64,000 bases of DNA from the NCBI RefSeq assembly GCF_003208215.1, contig NZ_QKLW01000007.1, forward strand, positions 1 through 64,000. The letters are read 5' to 3'. Both the position numbers and the translations under genes were made by a program. Under the pieces are notes generated by a model. It worked only from the letters and a program-made list of their open reading frames with translations, was not told the origin of the DNA and did not search any database. Shown here in pieces: positions 54,841 through 64,000 of this stretch (positions are counted from its first letter, which is position 1; each line of letters opens with the position of its first letter). The stretch is from Marinomonas alcarazii (GTDB taxonomy: Bacteria > Pseudomonadota > Gammaproteobacteria > Pseudomonadales > Marinomonadaceae).

Positions 54841-55854
54841 CTATTTTGTAGAAACAGCAGCCACCGACGAACGAACCACCAGATTTGGCTCCAGCATGAT
54901 CATCTTGCCCTCTTGGCGTGGATTCTCAATTCGCTCTATCATGGTGCTGATCGCCAACTCGGCTAATCGCTCTTTAGGCTGATTAATAGTGGTTAAAGGT
55001 GGGCTAAAGTAAGCAGAGTACATACAATTATCGTAACCAATGACAGACAATTGCTGCGGGATTTTAATACCTGACAACTGCGCTTCACTCATGGCGCCCA
55101 TCGCCATGGCATCATTACCGATAAACACGGCACTTGGCAAACTCGAACAAGACAACAATTGGCGCATCCCTAATTTACCGCCTTCAAATTCGAAGTCGGA
55201 TTCAATTACCCAATCGTCTTGGATAGCTAAATCGGCTTGCTCCATAGCTTCCATAAAGCCGTCAAAACGCTGCTTTGCAGGTAACTTTTCTAGTGGACCG
55301 CCAATATAAGCAATACGCTTATGACCTTGTTCAATTAGATGCCGAATCGCCAAATGTGCGCCTTTTACCGAGTTGTCTTGAATGCGATCGACATAATCAT
55401 CAGATGGGCCCCAATCCATGACGACCATGGGCAAATTACGCTGGCCGATCAAAGAACTAAATAACGAGTCGTCATAGGCGGAACACATAACTAAAATGCC
55501 ATCGACACGTTTTTGCGTCAGCATTCGTAGGTAAGAGTTGGTTTTTTCAAGCTCGCCATCGGTATTACACAGCACAAGGTTGTAACCTTCTCGGTAACAA
55601 CATTTTTCTACTTCGTTGACCAATTCGGCGAAAAAGGGGTTTAAGGTGGTGGTGACTAGCATGCCAAGACTTTTGGTATTTTTAACCTTTAAGCTACGTG
55701 CTACCGCACTGGGAGCATAATTAAGCTCTTCCGCTGCTTGCAGCACACGCTCTTGCGTCGTTTTGGCGACAAAACGCGTTTTGTTCAAAACATGAGATAC
55801 GGTGGTTGTTGATACTCCAGCCCGTAACGCAACGTCTTTTATTGTCGCAGACAA
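54841..55854 (-). CDS. LacI-family transcriptional regulator (RbsR-like)
   Basis: A 337-residue repressor with an N-terminal helix-turn-helix (TIKDVALRAGVSTTTVSHVLNKTRFVAKTTQERV), the hinge helix region NYAPSAVARSLKVKNTKSLGMLV and a periplasmic-binding-like sensor domain (NPFFAELVNEVEK, GNDAMAMGAMSEA, SVIGYDN, TTINQPKERL). It most resembles RbsR/PurR. It lies immediately upstream of the sugar ABC operon it probably controls, in the same direction. Paired operator-like sites lie between the two. The 223 bases on its upstream side, towards the end of xylR, hold no gene. Confidence 0.93.
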   Translation of the reverse strand: MSATIKDVALRAGVSTTTVSHVLNKTRFVAKTTQERVLQAAEELNYAPSAVARSLKVKNTKSLGMLVTTTLNPFFAELVNEVEKCCYREGYNLVLCNTDGELEKTNSYLRMLTQKRVDGILVMCSAYDDSLFSSLIGQRNLPMVVMDWGPSDDYVDRIQDNSVKGAHLAIRHLIEQGHKRIAYIGGPLEKLPAKQRFDGFMEAMEQADLAIQDDWVIESDFEFEGGKLGMRQLLSCSSLPSAVFIGNDAMAMGAMSEAQLSGIKIPQQLSVIGYDNCMYSAYFSPPLTTINQPKERLAELAISTMIERIENPRQEGKMIMLEPNLVVRSSVAAVSTK

Positions 55855-56077
55855 ACTTACACTCCCCTTTGCATGAATTGTGTTAACTGAATTTCATCGC
55901 AGCCAATTTATGAAAATAAAGGCCGATAGATCAATCGCTTATGACTTGCCTTTACCTACAAAAGAACGACTTAGAATCCAATACTATTTCAGGAAGTATA
56001 CTTAACGACATCGTTAAAATGCATCAAGAGTTTTTTATAATCTTTCGTTTACGTGTCTTTTCTTGCTAAAAAATCGC

Positions 56078-57259
56078 TTAAGACTCTTTATCAAGCCGTG
56101 ACGACACACGATACTCACCAGGCGTCATGCCCAAGTTTTTACGCGATACCGTGTACATGTATTGCACGGATGGATAACCGCAGGTTCGGGCAATTTCATC
56201 AAATGGCAGGTTGGTCGAAGTGATCAATTCACAGGCGCGGTAAAACTTGGTCATATGCAGTTGTTCGTGCATTGAGCAGCCGATTTCGTCGATAAAGCGG
56301 GTTTCCAAGTTGGTTCTTGATATACCAATGTAATCCACCACTTGCGCGACTTTCACCCCTCGACACGCATTATGACGAATAAAATGCATAGCTTGAATGA
56401 CATAAGGGTCGTGCAAGGCTCGGTAATCAGATGACTGTCTCTCTTCAACGCCAATAGGATCGACCACCACTAGCGAGTTTTCTGCAGAATAGCCTTGTAA
56501 CATACGGTGCAGCATTTTTGCCGCTTCGTAGCCCATTTGTTTACTCCCCTGTTCCACTGAAGACAGAGCCGTACGATTCAAGTTTCTCGCCATGCTTTCA
56601 TTATCAATGCCTACAATGGCCACTTGCTCTGGCACTAAGATATTCAAATGGTCGCAAACCTGAAGTAAATGGCGTGCACGGGAATCTGTGACGGCTATAA
56701 TGCCAATGGGTTTAGGGAGGTTTGTTAGCCAGCTTTCTAATTCGCGCTGTGCGGTTTCCCAAACCTCAGCCGAGGTGCAGAAGCCTTGATGCACATGTGG
56801 TTCAAATCCATCAGAGTGCACTTGCTCAACAAAGGCATGCTCGCGCTCACTGGCCCATCTACTGTAAATTGTGCTTGGCACACCATAAAAGGCAAACGCT
56901 GGCAGGCCTTTTCGCTTCAAGTGTTGGTACGCACAGTGAACCAAGGCGGCATTGTCTGTGGCCACATAAGGCAGCCGTGGATAATCTTCTTTATGATGAT
57001 AAGAGCCACCAACCGCTACGGTGGGAATATTGGTGTCTTTAAGAATCTCCTCCACTTCGGGGTTGTCGAAATCGGCAATAATGCCGTCCCCTTGCCAGTG
57101 TTTTAGGGCATCTAGCCGACTGCGAAAATCGTCTTCAAAATATACATCCCAATCACATTGAGCTGCATGTAAGTATTCACCAATACCTTCTATAACTTGT
57201 CGGTCATACACTTTATTGGCATTAAACACCAAGTTGAGTCGATAGCGTTTTTCAAACAT
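56078..57259 (-). CDS. xylR: Xylose operon activator XylR (AraC-type with LacI-like sensor)
   Basis: A 393-residue regulator in which a periplasmic-binding-like domain (RYRLNLVFNANKVYDRQVIEGIGEYL, ending near residue 275 with IGVEERQSSDY) senses D-xylose. A C-terminal AraC domain of about 100 residues binds DNA (VAQVVDYIGISRTNLETRFIDEIGCSMHEQL, then FDEIARTCGYPSVQYMYTVSRKNLGMTPGEYR). Architecture and length match E. coli XylR. It lies downstream of xylB on the same strand, but a strong terminator separates them, so it likely has its own promoter. Confidence 0.95.
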   Translation of the reverse strand: MFEKRYRLNLVFNANKVYDRQVIEGIGEYLHAAQCDWDVYFEDDFRSRLDALKHWQGDGIIADFDNPEVEEILKDTNIPTVAVGGSYHHKEDYPRLPYVATDNAALVHCAYQHLKRKGLPAFAFYGVPSTIYSRWASEREHAFVEQVHSDGFEPHVHQGFCTSAEVWETAQRELESWLTNLPKPIGIIAVTDSRARHLLQVCDHLNILVPEQVAIVGIDNESMARNLNRTALSSVEQGSKQMGYEAAKMLHRMLQGYSAENSLVVVDPIGVEERQSSDYRALHDPYVIQAMHFIRHNACRGVKVAQVVDYIGISRTNLETRFIDEIGCSMHEQLHMTKFYRACELITSTNLPFDEIARTCGYPSVQYMYTVSRKNLGMTPGEYRVSSRLDKES

Positions 57260-57373
57260 ACAAAAGCATCTCTAATTTTTATTATTGGCTTGATCATACT
57301 CTTGTTGATAATTCAGGTTCTAGATAATGATAAAAATCAAAAAGGAAATAACAGAAATCGTAATAAAAAGTTG

Positions 57374-57411
57374 GCAAAAAAAGAGCGCTGTTATGCAACA
57401 ACACCGCTCTT
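57374..57411 (-). terminator. Terminator after xylB
   Basis: On the minus strand AAGAGCGGTGTTG and TAACAGCGCTCTT form a stem with a mismatch, followed by TTTTTTT. It lies directly after the xylB stop codon and separates xylB from xylR. Confidence 0.8.
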
Positions 57412-57416
57412 GCTCA

Positions 57417-58865
57417 TTAAAGCCCTTTTACTCTTTGGTATAAATCCTGAAAGCGCCTGCGTTTCTCTGCATATCGAGCACTGTCTTTCTGGTTAGGCAA
57501 ATAGCGTTTAATGAGCGCAGGCTTGGTGCAAATGTCGCTTAATACATCCTGACCTTGATCGCCAATAGCGGCTAATCGAGCAGCACCCAAGGCGGGGCCA
57601 ACGTCACCACCTGCACGGTAATCCATGGGCACATTAAAGACATCCGCCAGCATTTGTAGCCAATAGATGCTTTTGGCTCCGCCACCAATCACGTCTATCC
57701 CTTCACTGATACTTTGTGCTGAACGCACCGCATCTAAGCCATCCAGCAAGGCAAAGCTCACCCCTTCAAGTACCGCATGAACCAGGTCTGCTGACGTCGT
57801 TTCGTGGCTCATTCCCCAAAAAACGCCTTTTGCATTGGCATCATTGTGCGGTGTTCTTTCTCCGCTTAGATAAGGCAAAAAAGTCAGCTTGCTATCATAA
57901 TCGACACGATTCTCCGCCGCTAATAAAGCCTGCTCCACACTGCTAAACTGTGCCAATTTCGTGACCCAATCAATACAACTGGCGGCGCTCAACATCACCG
58001 ACATAGTGTGCCAAGTATTTGGAATCGCATGACCAAAACTATGCAAGGCCGCAGCTGGGTTCGCAGTGAAGCCATCACTTACCGCAAAAATCACCCCAGA
58101 TGTACCCAGTGATAGCATAGTTTGTTCAGGTGAGATTATGCCCATACCAACCGCACCCGCGGCATTATCCCCACCACCAGCAACAACAGGCACAACAGGT
58201 ATTGACCAACGTTTCGCCAATGTTTCAGCAATCGTTCCAGTGATTTCTGAACCTTCGTATACCTTTGGCATTTGCTGTTTATTTAAGCCTGTTGCTTGCA
58301 GCATGGTCTCGCTCCAAGCGCGTTGCTCCATGTTCAACCAAAGCGTACCTGAAGCATCTGACACATCGGTCGCAAACTCGCCTGTCAGGCGAAAACGTAG
58401 GTAATCTTTGGGTAACAGCACCTTGTCTATTTGTGCGAAAACATCTGGTTCGTGTTGCTTTACCCAAAGCAATTTAGGGGCAGTAAAACCTGGCATCACT
58501 AGGTTTCCCGTAATGGCTTGCACTTCTGGGCAGCGCCGTTGCAATAGCAGGCACTCTTCATGGGAGCGGCCATCATTCCAAAGGACCGCAGGGCGTAATA
58601 CTTCCCCCTGCTTGCCCAGCAAGGTCGCACCATGCATTTGCCCTGATAGTCCAATAGCTTTTACATCTTGTAGATTATGCTCTGTAGCCAGCTGCAACAT
58701 TGCTAAGTCAGTTGCTTGCCACCAGTCTTCTGGGTTTTGCTCCGACCAAAGATCAAAAGGGCGCGACACCGAAAGAGGCGACGAACAGCTTGCCGCTACG
58801 CTTCCGCTTTTATCCATAAGAATTACTTTGACGCCTGAGGTACCGAGGTCAATGCCTATATACAT
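57417..58865 (-). CDS. xylB: Xylulokinase
   Basis: Phosphorylates D-xylulose to xylulose-5-phosphate for the pentose phosphate pathway. This FGGY-family kinase of 482 residues begins MYIGIDLGTSGVKVILMD. GLSGQMHGATLLG, ASGTLWLNMEQRAWS, VVAGGGDNAAGAVGMG (phosphate-binding) and IGGGAKSIYWLQMLADVFNVP are in order. Length is normal. It is cut off from the xylFGH transporter genes upstream by 1.2 kb of REP array, so it may be transcribed separately or by readthrough. Confidence 0.96.
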   Translation of the reverse strand: MYIGIDLGTSGVKVILMDKSGSVAASCSSPLSVSRPFDLWSEQNPEDWWQATDLAMLQLATEHNLQDVKAIGLSGQMHGATLLGKQGEVLRPAVLWNDGRSHEECLLLQRRCPEVQAITGNLVMPGFTAPKLLWVKQHEPDVFAQIDKVLLPKDYLRFRLTGEFATDVSDASGTLWLNMEQRAWSETMLQATGLNKQQMPKVYEGSEITGTIAETLAKRWSIPVVPVVAGGGDNAAGAVGMGIISPEQTMLSLGTSGVIFAVSDGFTANPAAALHSFGHAIPNTWHTMSVMLSAASCIDWVTKLAQFSSVEQALLAAENRVDYDSKLTFLPYLSGERTPHNDANAKGVFWGMSHETTSADLVHAVLEGVSFALLDGLDAVRSAQSISEGIDVIGGGAKSIYWLQMLADVFNVPMDYRAGGDVGPALGAARLAAIGDQGQDVLSDICTKPALIKRYLPNQKDSARYAEKRRRFQDLYQRVKGL

Positions 58866-58937
58866 GAAAAATATCCTTTATCTTGTTAATCGTCATCCTC
58901 GCGCGTGAGGCTATCAATAAACGACTTCTGTCGATCT

Positions 58938-60041
58938 TGTAGGTCGTGCATTTATGCCGACACAAAGTTATGTGGCATCCAATTAGGTCTTGTCGGGCTA
59001 AAGCCGCGACCTACAAAGTGTAAGTCGTGCATTTATGCCGACAAAAAAACCATACGACACCCTATTAGGTCTTGTCGGGCTAAAGCCACGACCTACAAAG
59101 TGTAAGTCGTGCATTTATGCCGACAAAAAAGCCATGTGGCACCCAATTAGGTCTTGTCGGGCTAAAGCCGCGACCTACAAAGTGTAGGTCGTGCATTTAT
59201 GCCGACAAAAAAGCCATGTGGCATCCAATTAGGTCTTGTCGGGCTAAAGCCGCGACCTACAAAGAGAAGTGTAAGTCGTGCATTTATGCCGACAAAAAGC
59301 CATGCGGCATCCAATTAGGTCTTGTCGGGCTAAAGCCACGACCTACAGAGAAAAGTGTAGGTCGTGCATTTATGCCGACAAAAAGCCATGCGGCATCCAA
59401 TTAGGTCTTGTCGGGCTAAAGCCGCGACCTACAGAAAAAAGTGTAGGTCGTGCATTTATGCCGACAAAAAGCCATGCGGCATCCAATTAGATCTTGTCGG
59501 GCTAAAGCCGCGACCTACAGAGAAAAGTGTAGGTCGTGCATTTATGCCGACAAAAAGCCATGCGGCATCCAATTAGGTTTTGTCCGGCTAAAGCCGCGAC
59601 CCACAGCGAAAAGTGTAGGTCGTGCATTTATGCTGACAAAACGTTATGTGGCACCCAATTAGGTCTTGTCGGGCTAAAGCCACGACCTACAGAGAAAAGT
59701 GTAGGTCGTGCATTTATGCCGACACAAAGTTATGTGGCATCCAATTAGGTCTTGTCGGGCTAAAGCCGCGACCTACAGAAAAAAGTGTAGGTCGTGCATT
59801 TATGCCGACAAAAAAAGCCATGCGACACCCAATTAGGTCTTGTCGGGCTAAAGCCACGACCTACAGAGAAAAGTGTAGGTCGTGCATTTATGCCGACAAA
59901 AAGCCATACAACACCCAATTAGGTCTTGTCGGGCTAAAGCCGCGACCTACAGAAAAAAGTGTAGGTCGTGCATTTATGCCGACAAAAAAAGCCATGCGAC
60001 ACCCAATTAGGTCTTGTCGGGCTAAAGCCACGACCTACAAA
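58938..60041 (-). repeat. Large BIME/REP array 2, 13 units, about 86-bp period, inverted relative to array 1
   Basis: GTGCATTTATG occurs 13 times (58946, 59027, 59109, 59191, 59278, 59364, 59450, 59536, 59622, 59708, 59794, 59882, 59968). The spacing is 81-82 bases for the first units and 86 for most later ones. The unit is the reverse complement of that in array 1, with a slightly different linker (AAAAAGCCATG(C/T)GGCATCCAATTAG). The first units lack the GAGAAAAG joint and use CAAAGTGTAAG. The array fills the gap between xylH and xylB. The plus-strand frames over it are repeat translations. Confidence 0.95.
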
Positions 60042-60068
60042 ACCTATCCAACCTTCGCGCACGAAGTT

Positions 60069-61199
60069 TTACTGCGCTTTCTTGGTTTTCACGTCTAACC
60101 AAACGGCGAGCAATAAAATCATGCCTTTTACGATTAATTGCCAGAAGGTCGGCACATCCAACATGCTCATGCCATTGTCCAAGCTCGCCATAATCAGTGC
60201 CCCCATGATGGCACCAACTACCGCCCCAACCCCGCCAGCCAAACTGGCGCCGCCAATAACACAGGCTGCGATAGCATCCAGCTCTGCCATGTTTCCCGCA
60301 GCAGGGGAGCCCGCTCCAAGTCGAGATGTGAGTATTAAAGCGGCCACGGCGACCATCATGCCATTGAAGCCAAACACCAACATTTTAGTGCGTTCAACGT
60401 TAACTCCCGACATGCGAGTCGCTTCGATGTTGCCACCAATCGCGTAAATTCGACGACCAAACGATGTTCTTTTTGCTACATAAGTGGCGATTAGAATCAG
60501 CCCGCCCATGATCAAGATTGGCGTTGGAATACCGCGGTAACTTTCCAAGATAAACAACAAGCCCATTAACACGGCAACGGCAATCGTTGCTTTGGCGTAT
60601 TCAAACTTAGCCGACTGATTTTCCACGCCGTGCTTATGTCTTGCTTTGCGTCGGGCATAAACTTTAGCTACCAAGCCAAGGCATAGCAAGGACACAACAC
60701 TGATACCCCAACCAGACGGAATGTAACTTTGCCCCACAATCGCCAGCGAACTAGAGGTAGGCGCAACCGTCGCACCGTTGGTTAAGCCCACTAAAATCCC
60801 ACGAAACGCCAACATGCCTGCCAAGGTGACAATAAAAGACGGCACCTTTTGATAAGCGACCCACCAGCCGTTAAACAAGCCCAACACCAAACCCGCAGCG
60901 ACCGTGATTAAAACGGTGAGCATAATAGGAAAGTGAAACCAAACATCCAAAATCGCGGCCACACCACCCAATAAGCCCATCATAGAGCCAACGGACAAAT
61001 CGATTTCCGCGCTGATAATCACGAACACCATGCCAATGGCGAGCACGCCTACAATGGCCGTTTGACGAATTAAGTTAGAAATATTTCGCGGTGACACAAA
61101 GGCACCGTCTGTCGCAAAGGAAAAGAACACGACGATTAACAACATGGCGGCCAACATGGCAAACAGTTGTAGTTGACTGGTTTTTATTGTTTTAAACAT
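60069..61199 (-). CDS. xylH: D-xylose ABC transporter permease
   Basis: A 376-residue inner-membrane permease of the CUT2 family. It has [58 protein letters not shown] and [24 protein letters not shown]. The insertion near residue 180 with [13 protein letters not shown] and the overall length are typical of XylH. It overlaps xylG by eight bases. The REP array begins 28 bases after its stop codon and may stabilise or end the transcript. Confidence 0.95.
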   Translation of the reverse strand: MFKTIKTSQLQLFAMLAAMLLIVVFFSFATDGAFVSPRNISNLIRQTAIVGVLAIGMVFVIISAEIDLSVGSMMGLLGGVAAILDVWFHFPIMLTVLITVAAGLVLGLFNGWWVAYQKVPSFIVTLAGMLAFRGILVGLTNGATVAPTSSSLAIVGQSYIPSGWGISVVSLLCLGLVAKVYARRKARHKHGVENQSAKFEYAKATIAVAVLMGLLFILESYRGIPTPILIMGGLILIATYVAKRTSFGRRIYAIGGNIEATRMSGVNVERTKMLVFGFNGMMVAVAALILTSRLGAGSPAAGNMAELDAIAACVIGGASLAGGVGAVVGAIMGALIMASLDNGMSMLDVPTFWQLIVKGMILLLAVWLDVKTKKAQ

Positions 61200-62721
61200 T
61201 CGCTGTATCCTCTTTTATCGCGCAATTCATTATCATTTCTTGGGTCAATCCTTGATGGTCAAATTGCCCTTTTAGTCGCCCTTCGTGCATGACTAGGACG
61301 CGGTCACTGATACCAATAACTTCTGATAGTTCAGACGACACCATGATGATGGACACGCCCTGTTTGACGAGTGCAAACATCAGCTTATAAATTTCGTATT
61401 TCGCGCCCACATCAATGCCACGAGTCGGCTCATCGAGTATTAAAATTTTCGGGTGTGTTAATAAGCATTTAGCGATAATGGCTTTTTGTTGATTACCGCC
61501 GCTCAGGTTTTTAATAGACAAGTCAGGGGACGCTGTTTTTACCTTCAGCTGAGCAATATAATGATCAATATCTTGGCTTTCTTTATCTTCATTCACTGTG
61601 CCAAACCAAGAAGAGTATTGCTTCAATACCGATAAAGTAATGTTCCGCCCAACACTCATAATGGGCACGATACCGTGGCGTTTTCGGTCTTCTGGCACCA
61701 TAGCAATGCCCGCTTCCAACGCCGTGCGCTGAGAGCGAATCATTAACGGCTTACCATGCAGTTCAATGTCGGCCTCATAATGTCCGTCGTACGATCCGTA
61801 CAAACATTGCATCAGTTCCGTTCGACCAGAGCCAATCAAACCTGCGATACCTAGAATTTCTCCTTGGCGTAACTCAAAACTCACGTCGTCAACCTGAGCT
61901 CGCGCGGCACCGGCCTGTTTTGCTGTCGCATGATTTACTTTTAATACAAGATCACCAATGTCGTGATCTTCTCTTGGGAAGAGTTCATCTAGTTCACGAC
62001 CAACCATCATGCTGATAATGTCATTTTGCGTTAGATTTTCGACGGATCGAGTGTCTATATGATCGCCATCACGAATGACTGTAACCCAATTGGACAAAGC
62101 CAATACTTCTTCCAATTTATGGGAAATATAGATGCAAGCAATGCCCTGTTGTTTCAGCTCGCTGACAATATTCAATAGGATTTCGATTTCTGTGGTGGTC
62201 AGAGAAGACGTTGGCTCGTCCAGTATTAATAGTTTTACGTTTTTGTTTAAGGCTTTGGCAATCTCGACCAGTTGCTGCTGGCCCACACCAAGCTCGCGGA
62301 TTGGTGTATCTGGCAAAATATCCAACTTGACTCGCGCCAGCAGTTCCGACGTACGACGGTGCATTTCTTCATCATTCAGCCTTGCGAATGAACCCAGTTC
62401 ATTGCCGAGAAAGATATTTTCTAAGACGGTCATTTCTTTAACGAGTGCCAGTTCTTGGTGAATAATGACAATCCCCAAGGCTTCGGTATCTCGAATGCTG
62501 GATGCCTTAACAAGATCCCCTTCAAAATAAATCTCACCTTCGTAAGAGCCAAACGGCCAGACACCGCTTAATACTTTCATCAAGGTGGATTTGCCTGAAC
62601 CATTCTCACCACAAATAGACAAGACTTCACCAGGTTCTAGCTGAATGCTGACGCCGTTTAATGCACGGACACCGGAAAAACTTTTTATGATCCCACGCAT
62701 GTCCAATAAGGGTTGCTTCAT
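61192..62721 (-). CDS. xylG: D-xylose ABC transporter ATPase
   Basis: A 509-residue double ABC ATPase. Domain one has [28 protein letters not shown], where the extra Tyr-Glu-Gly segment is typical of XylG, the signature [16 protein letters not shown] and [11 protein letters not shown]. Domain two has the degenerate Walker [17 protein letters not shown], and [17 protein letters not shown] with [13 protein letters not shown]. It lies 80 bases downstream of xylF, after a hairpin, and overlaps xylH. Confidence 0.96.
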   Translation of the reverse strand: MKQPLLDMRGIIKSFSGVRALNGVSIQLEPGEVLSICGENGSGKSTLMKVLSGVWPFGSYEGEIYFEGDLVKASSIRDTEALGIVIIHQELALVKEMTVLENIFLGNELGSFARLNDEEMHRRTSELLARVKLDILPDTPIRELGVGQQQLVEIAKALNKNVKLLILDEPTSSLTTTEIEILLNIVSELKQQGIACIYISHKLEEVLALSNWVTVIRDGDHIDTRSVENLTQNDIISMMVGRELDELFPREDHDIGDLVLKVNHATAKQAGAARAQVDDVSFELRQGEILGIAGLIGSGRTELMQCLYGSYDGHYEADIELHGKPLMIRSQRTALEAGIAMVPEDRKRHGIVPIMSVGRNITLSVLKQYSSWFGTVNEDKESQDIDHYIAQLKVKTASPDLSIKNLSGGNQQKAIIAKCLLTHPKILILDEPTRGIDVGAKYEIYKLMFALVKQGVSIIMVSSELSEVIGISDRVLVMHEGRLKGQFDHQGLTQEMIMNCAIKEDTANV

Positions 62722-62763
62722 GTTTACGCCTCTTTCTACATCTCTTTTTTAAACCAGAAAAGC

Positions 62764-62790
62764 AAACAGCACCCTTTTCGGGTGCTGTTT
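62764..62790 (-). terminator. Intercistronic hairpin between xylF and xylG
   Basis: AAACAGCACCC and GGGTGCTGTTT form a perfect 11-bp stem with a 5-base loop. On the minus strand it is followed by GCTTTTC. It sits just after the xylF stop, so it probably causes partial termination or protects xylF mRNA, which would favour binding protein over transporter subunits. Confidence 0.75.
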
Positions 62791-62801
62791 ATAGGAATGT
62801 A

Positions 62802-63803
62802 CTAAGGGTTGTAAACAGCGCTACGTGAGTGATAACCATCGGCAATTACGGTGGAATCTAGGTTGTCTTTATTGACAGAAATAGGCGTCAACAACACAGC
62901 ATCAACCTCTTTTTTGCCGTTGTTAACCTGACCATTCACCTTGATGCTTTCACCACGAGCCAGCTTAACGGCCATTTCCGCACTGGTTGTCGCCAGCTTA
63001 GAAATCGGTTTGTACACCGTCATGGTTTGTGTTCCAGCGACAATACGGCGCACTGCTGCAAGGTCTGCATCTTGACCAGAAATAACCACTTTGCCACTCA
63101 AGCCTTGTGCCGCTAGCGCTTGTACCGCGCCACCCGCCGTTGAGTCGTTAGAAGCAACCACCGCATCGATTTTATTGGCGTTCGCCGTTAGACCGTTTTC
63201 CATGATGTTCAATGCGGCTTCTGCAGACCAGCCCATAGCCCATTGATCACCAACCACTTTAATTTTTTTAGAATCAATGGCCGGTTGAAGCACGTTCATT
63301 TGCCCCTGACGGAACATTTTTGCGTTGTTATCGGTAGGCGATCCGCCCATTAAGAAGTAATTGCCCGTTGGTTTACGCTTAAGCAGGGCTTCGGCTTGCA
63401 TTTCACCCACGCGAATGTTGTCAAAGGACACATACAAATCGATGTCTGCAAATTTGATTAATCGGTCATAAGCCAAGACTTTGATGCCTTCCGCTTTCGC
63501 TTCAGCCAGTACGTTACCTAATACTTCACCGTTTTCAGGCACGATAACCAGCACATCAACGCCACGAGAAATCATGTTTTCGATTTGGGATATTTGCGTG
63601 GTGACATCACCGTTAGCAGATTGGGTATAGACTTTTGCCCCCATGGCTTCCGCCGCAGAAGTAAATAAGTCTCGGTCTTTCTGCCAGCGCTCTAAACGTA
63701 GGTCTGACATCAACAAACCAATTTTCTCGCCATCAGCTAGAGCAGGAAGAGACGTTGCTGCACAGAGGGTTGCCAGCAAACTCATAGACATTATTTTTTT
63801 CAT
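62802..63803 (-). CDS. xylF: D-xylose-binding periplasmic protein
   Basis: A 333-residue secreted protein with signal MKKIMSMSLLATLCAATSLPALA and mature start DGEKIGLLMSDLRLERWQKDRDLF, the XylF hallmark. YTQSANGDVTTQISQIENMI, VPENGEVL, LAYDRLIKFADIDLYVSFDN and SNDSTAGGAVQALAAQGLSGKVVISGQDAD are in the expected order. It delivers D-xylose to XylGH. AAGGGATG precedes the ATG. It is the first gene of the xylFGH run. Confidence 0.96.
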   Translation of the reverse strand: MKKIMSMSLLATLCAATSLPALADGEKIGLLMSDLRLERWQKDRDLFTSAAEAMGAKVYTQSANGDVTTQISQIENMISRGVDVLVIVPENGEVLGNVLAEAKAEGIKVLAYDRLIKFADIDLYVSFDNIRVGEMQAEALLKRKPTGNYFLMGGSPTDNNAKMFRQGQMNVLQPAIDSKKIKVVGDQWAMGWSAEAALNIMENGLTANANKIDAVVASNDSTAGGAVQALAAQGLSGKVVISGQDADLAAVRRIVAGTQTMTVYKPISKLATTSAEMAVKLARGESIKVNGQVNNGKKEVDAVLLTPISVNKDNLDSTVIADGYHSRSAVYNP

Positions 63804-63952
63804 TTTTTCATCCCTTGTTATTTTTATAAGTGAACGATCTCCTATATGGAGTGGGATAAATGTAAAGTGATGGTTTAAGAAGCGGTATTATCTTTTTTTG
63901 TTTGCGTGTAGCGTTTTTTATAAAAAAATCACACTAGTGAAGTAAAAATATG

Positions 63953-63968
63953 TGTGAGTTTTCTCTCA
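63953..63968. promoter_or_regulatory. Possible CRP-type site upstream of xylF
   Basis: TGTGA-N6-TCTCA matches nine of the ten bases of the CRP half-sites (TGTGA-N6-TCACA). It lies about 150 bases before the xylF start. Catabolite control of xylose transport is usual, but this single match could be chance. The remaining 63804-64000 stretch shows no gene. Confidence 0.3.
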
Positions 63969-64000
63969 TGATCAGCCAACAATGGCTCTCTTTTACTTAG

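Noticed and set aside
58905..60098. Plus-strand frames of 66-159 codons across the second array
   Set aside because: They are translations of the inverted REP units and have no independent coding evidence.
63910..63950. XylR operator upstream of xylF
   Set aside because: The A/T-rich sequence and the CACTAGTG palindrome do not match the known E. coli XylR site well enough to call.

Overview
The window looks like a chromosomal segment of a marine gammaproteobacterium of the Marinomonas / Oceanospirillales type. That is inferred from the gene content (a D-xylose system with an AraC-type XylR, a DUF2291 sugar ABC operon, Rml and Wzx/Wzy surface-polysaccharide genes, a yjbEFGH-like operon) and from many REP-like intergenic repeats. 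No rRNA or tRNA gene was recognised, so the taxon is a guess.

Layout. 0-2.7 kb: a LysO-type exporter bracketed by REP blocks, then a secreted FKBP prolyl isomerase. 2.7-18 kb: a first polysaccharide cluster, almost all on the minus strand, with an O-antigen-ligase-like protein, a WcaJ-type initiating transferase (plus strand), rmlBACD-type dTDP-rhamnose genes, four family-2 glycosyltransferases, a Wzy-like polymerase, a Wzx flippase, manC and galE. 17.9-18.9 kb: a DUF2235 hydrolase. 19.2-33.8 kb: a second cluster with a CapD/WbpM-type dehydratase, a PglC-like initiating transferase, an epimerase/reductase, two glycosyltransferases, two asparagine-synthase-like proteins, a second Wzy and Wzx, an acetyltransferase, UDP-glucose dehydrogenase, a UDP-glucuronate 4-epimerase and a MarR-type EPS regulator. 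34.2-36.3 kb: an MBL/beta-CASP nuclease and a broken hicA with an intact hicB. 36.4-41.5 kb: wzz, wza and wzi export genes, divergent from a yjbEFGH (gfcABCD)-like operon at 41.9-46.1 kb.

46.1-60.0 kb is dominated by a REP system. It has a REP-associated tyrosine transposase (RAYT), an array of about 19 units (86-bp period) before xylA, and a second, inverted array of 13 units between xylH and xylB. Between the arrays lie xylA, a complete sugar ABC operon (binding protein, DUF2291 lipoprotein, ATPase, permease, RbsD/FucU mutarotase) with its LacI-family regulator, xylR and xylB. The xylFGH transporter genes fill 60.1-63.8 kb.

How the genes work together: the first cluster should make, flip, polymerise and ligate a rhamnose-containing glycan. 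The second should make a uronic-acid and amino-sugar glycan, possibly amidated or amino-acylated. Wzz, Wza and Wzi provide chain-length control, export and surface attachment; no Wzc kinase or Wzb phosphatase was seen. The right-hand third imports and isomerises pentoses. The most interesting signals are the RAYT with its two large inverted arrays around the xylose genes, a REP-like segment read in frame inside the MBL nuclease gene, the hicA deletion scar, the paired LacI-type operators, and the two PP-loop amidotransferase-like proteins.
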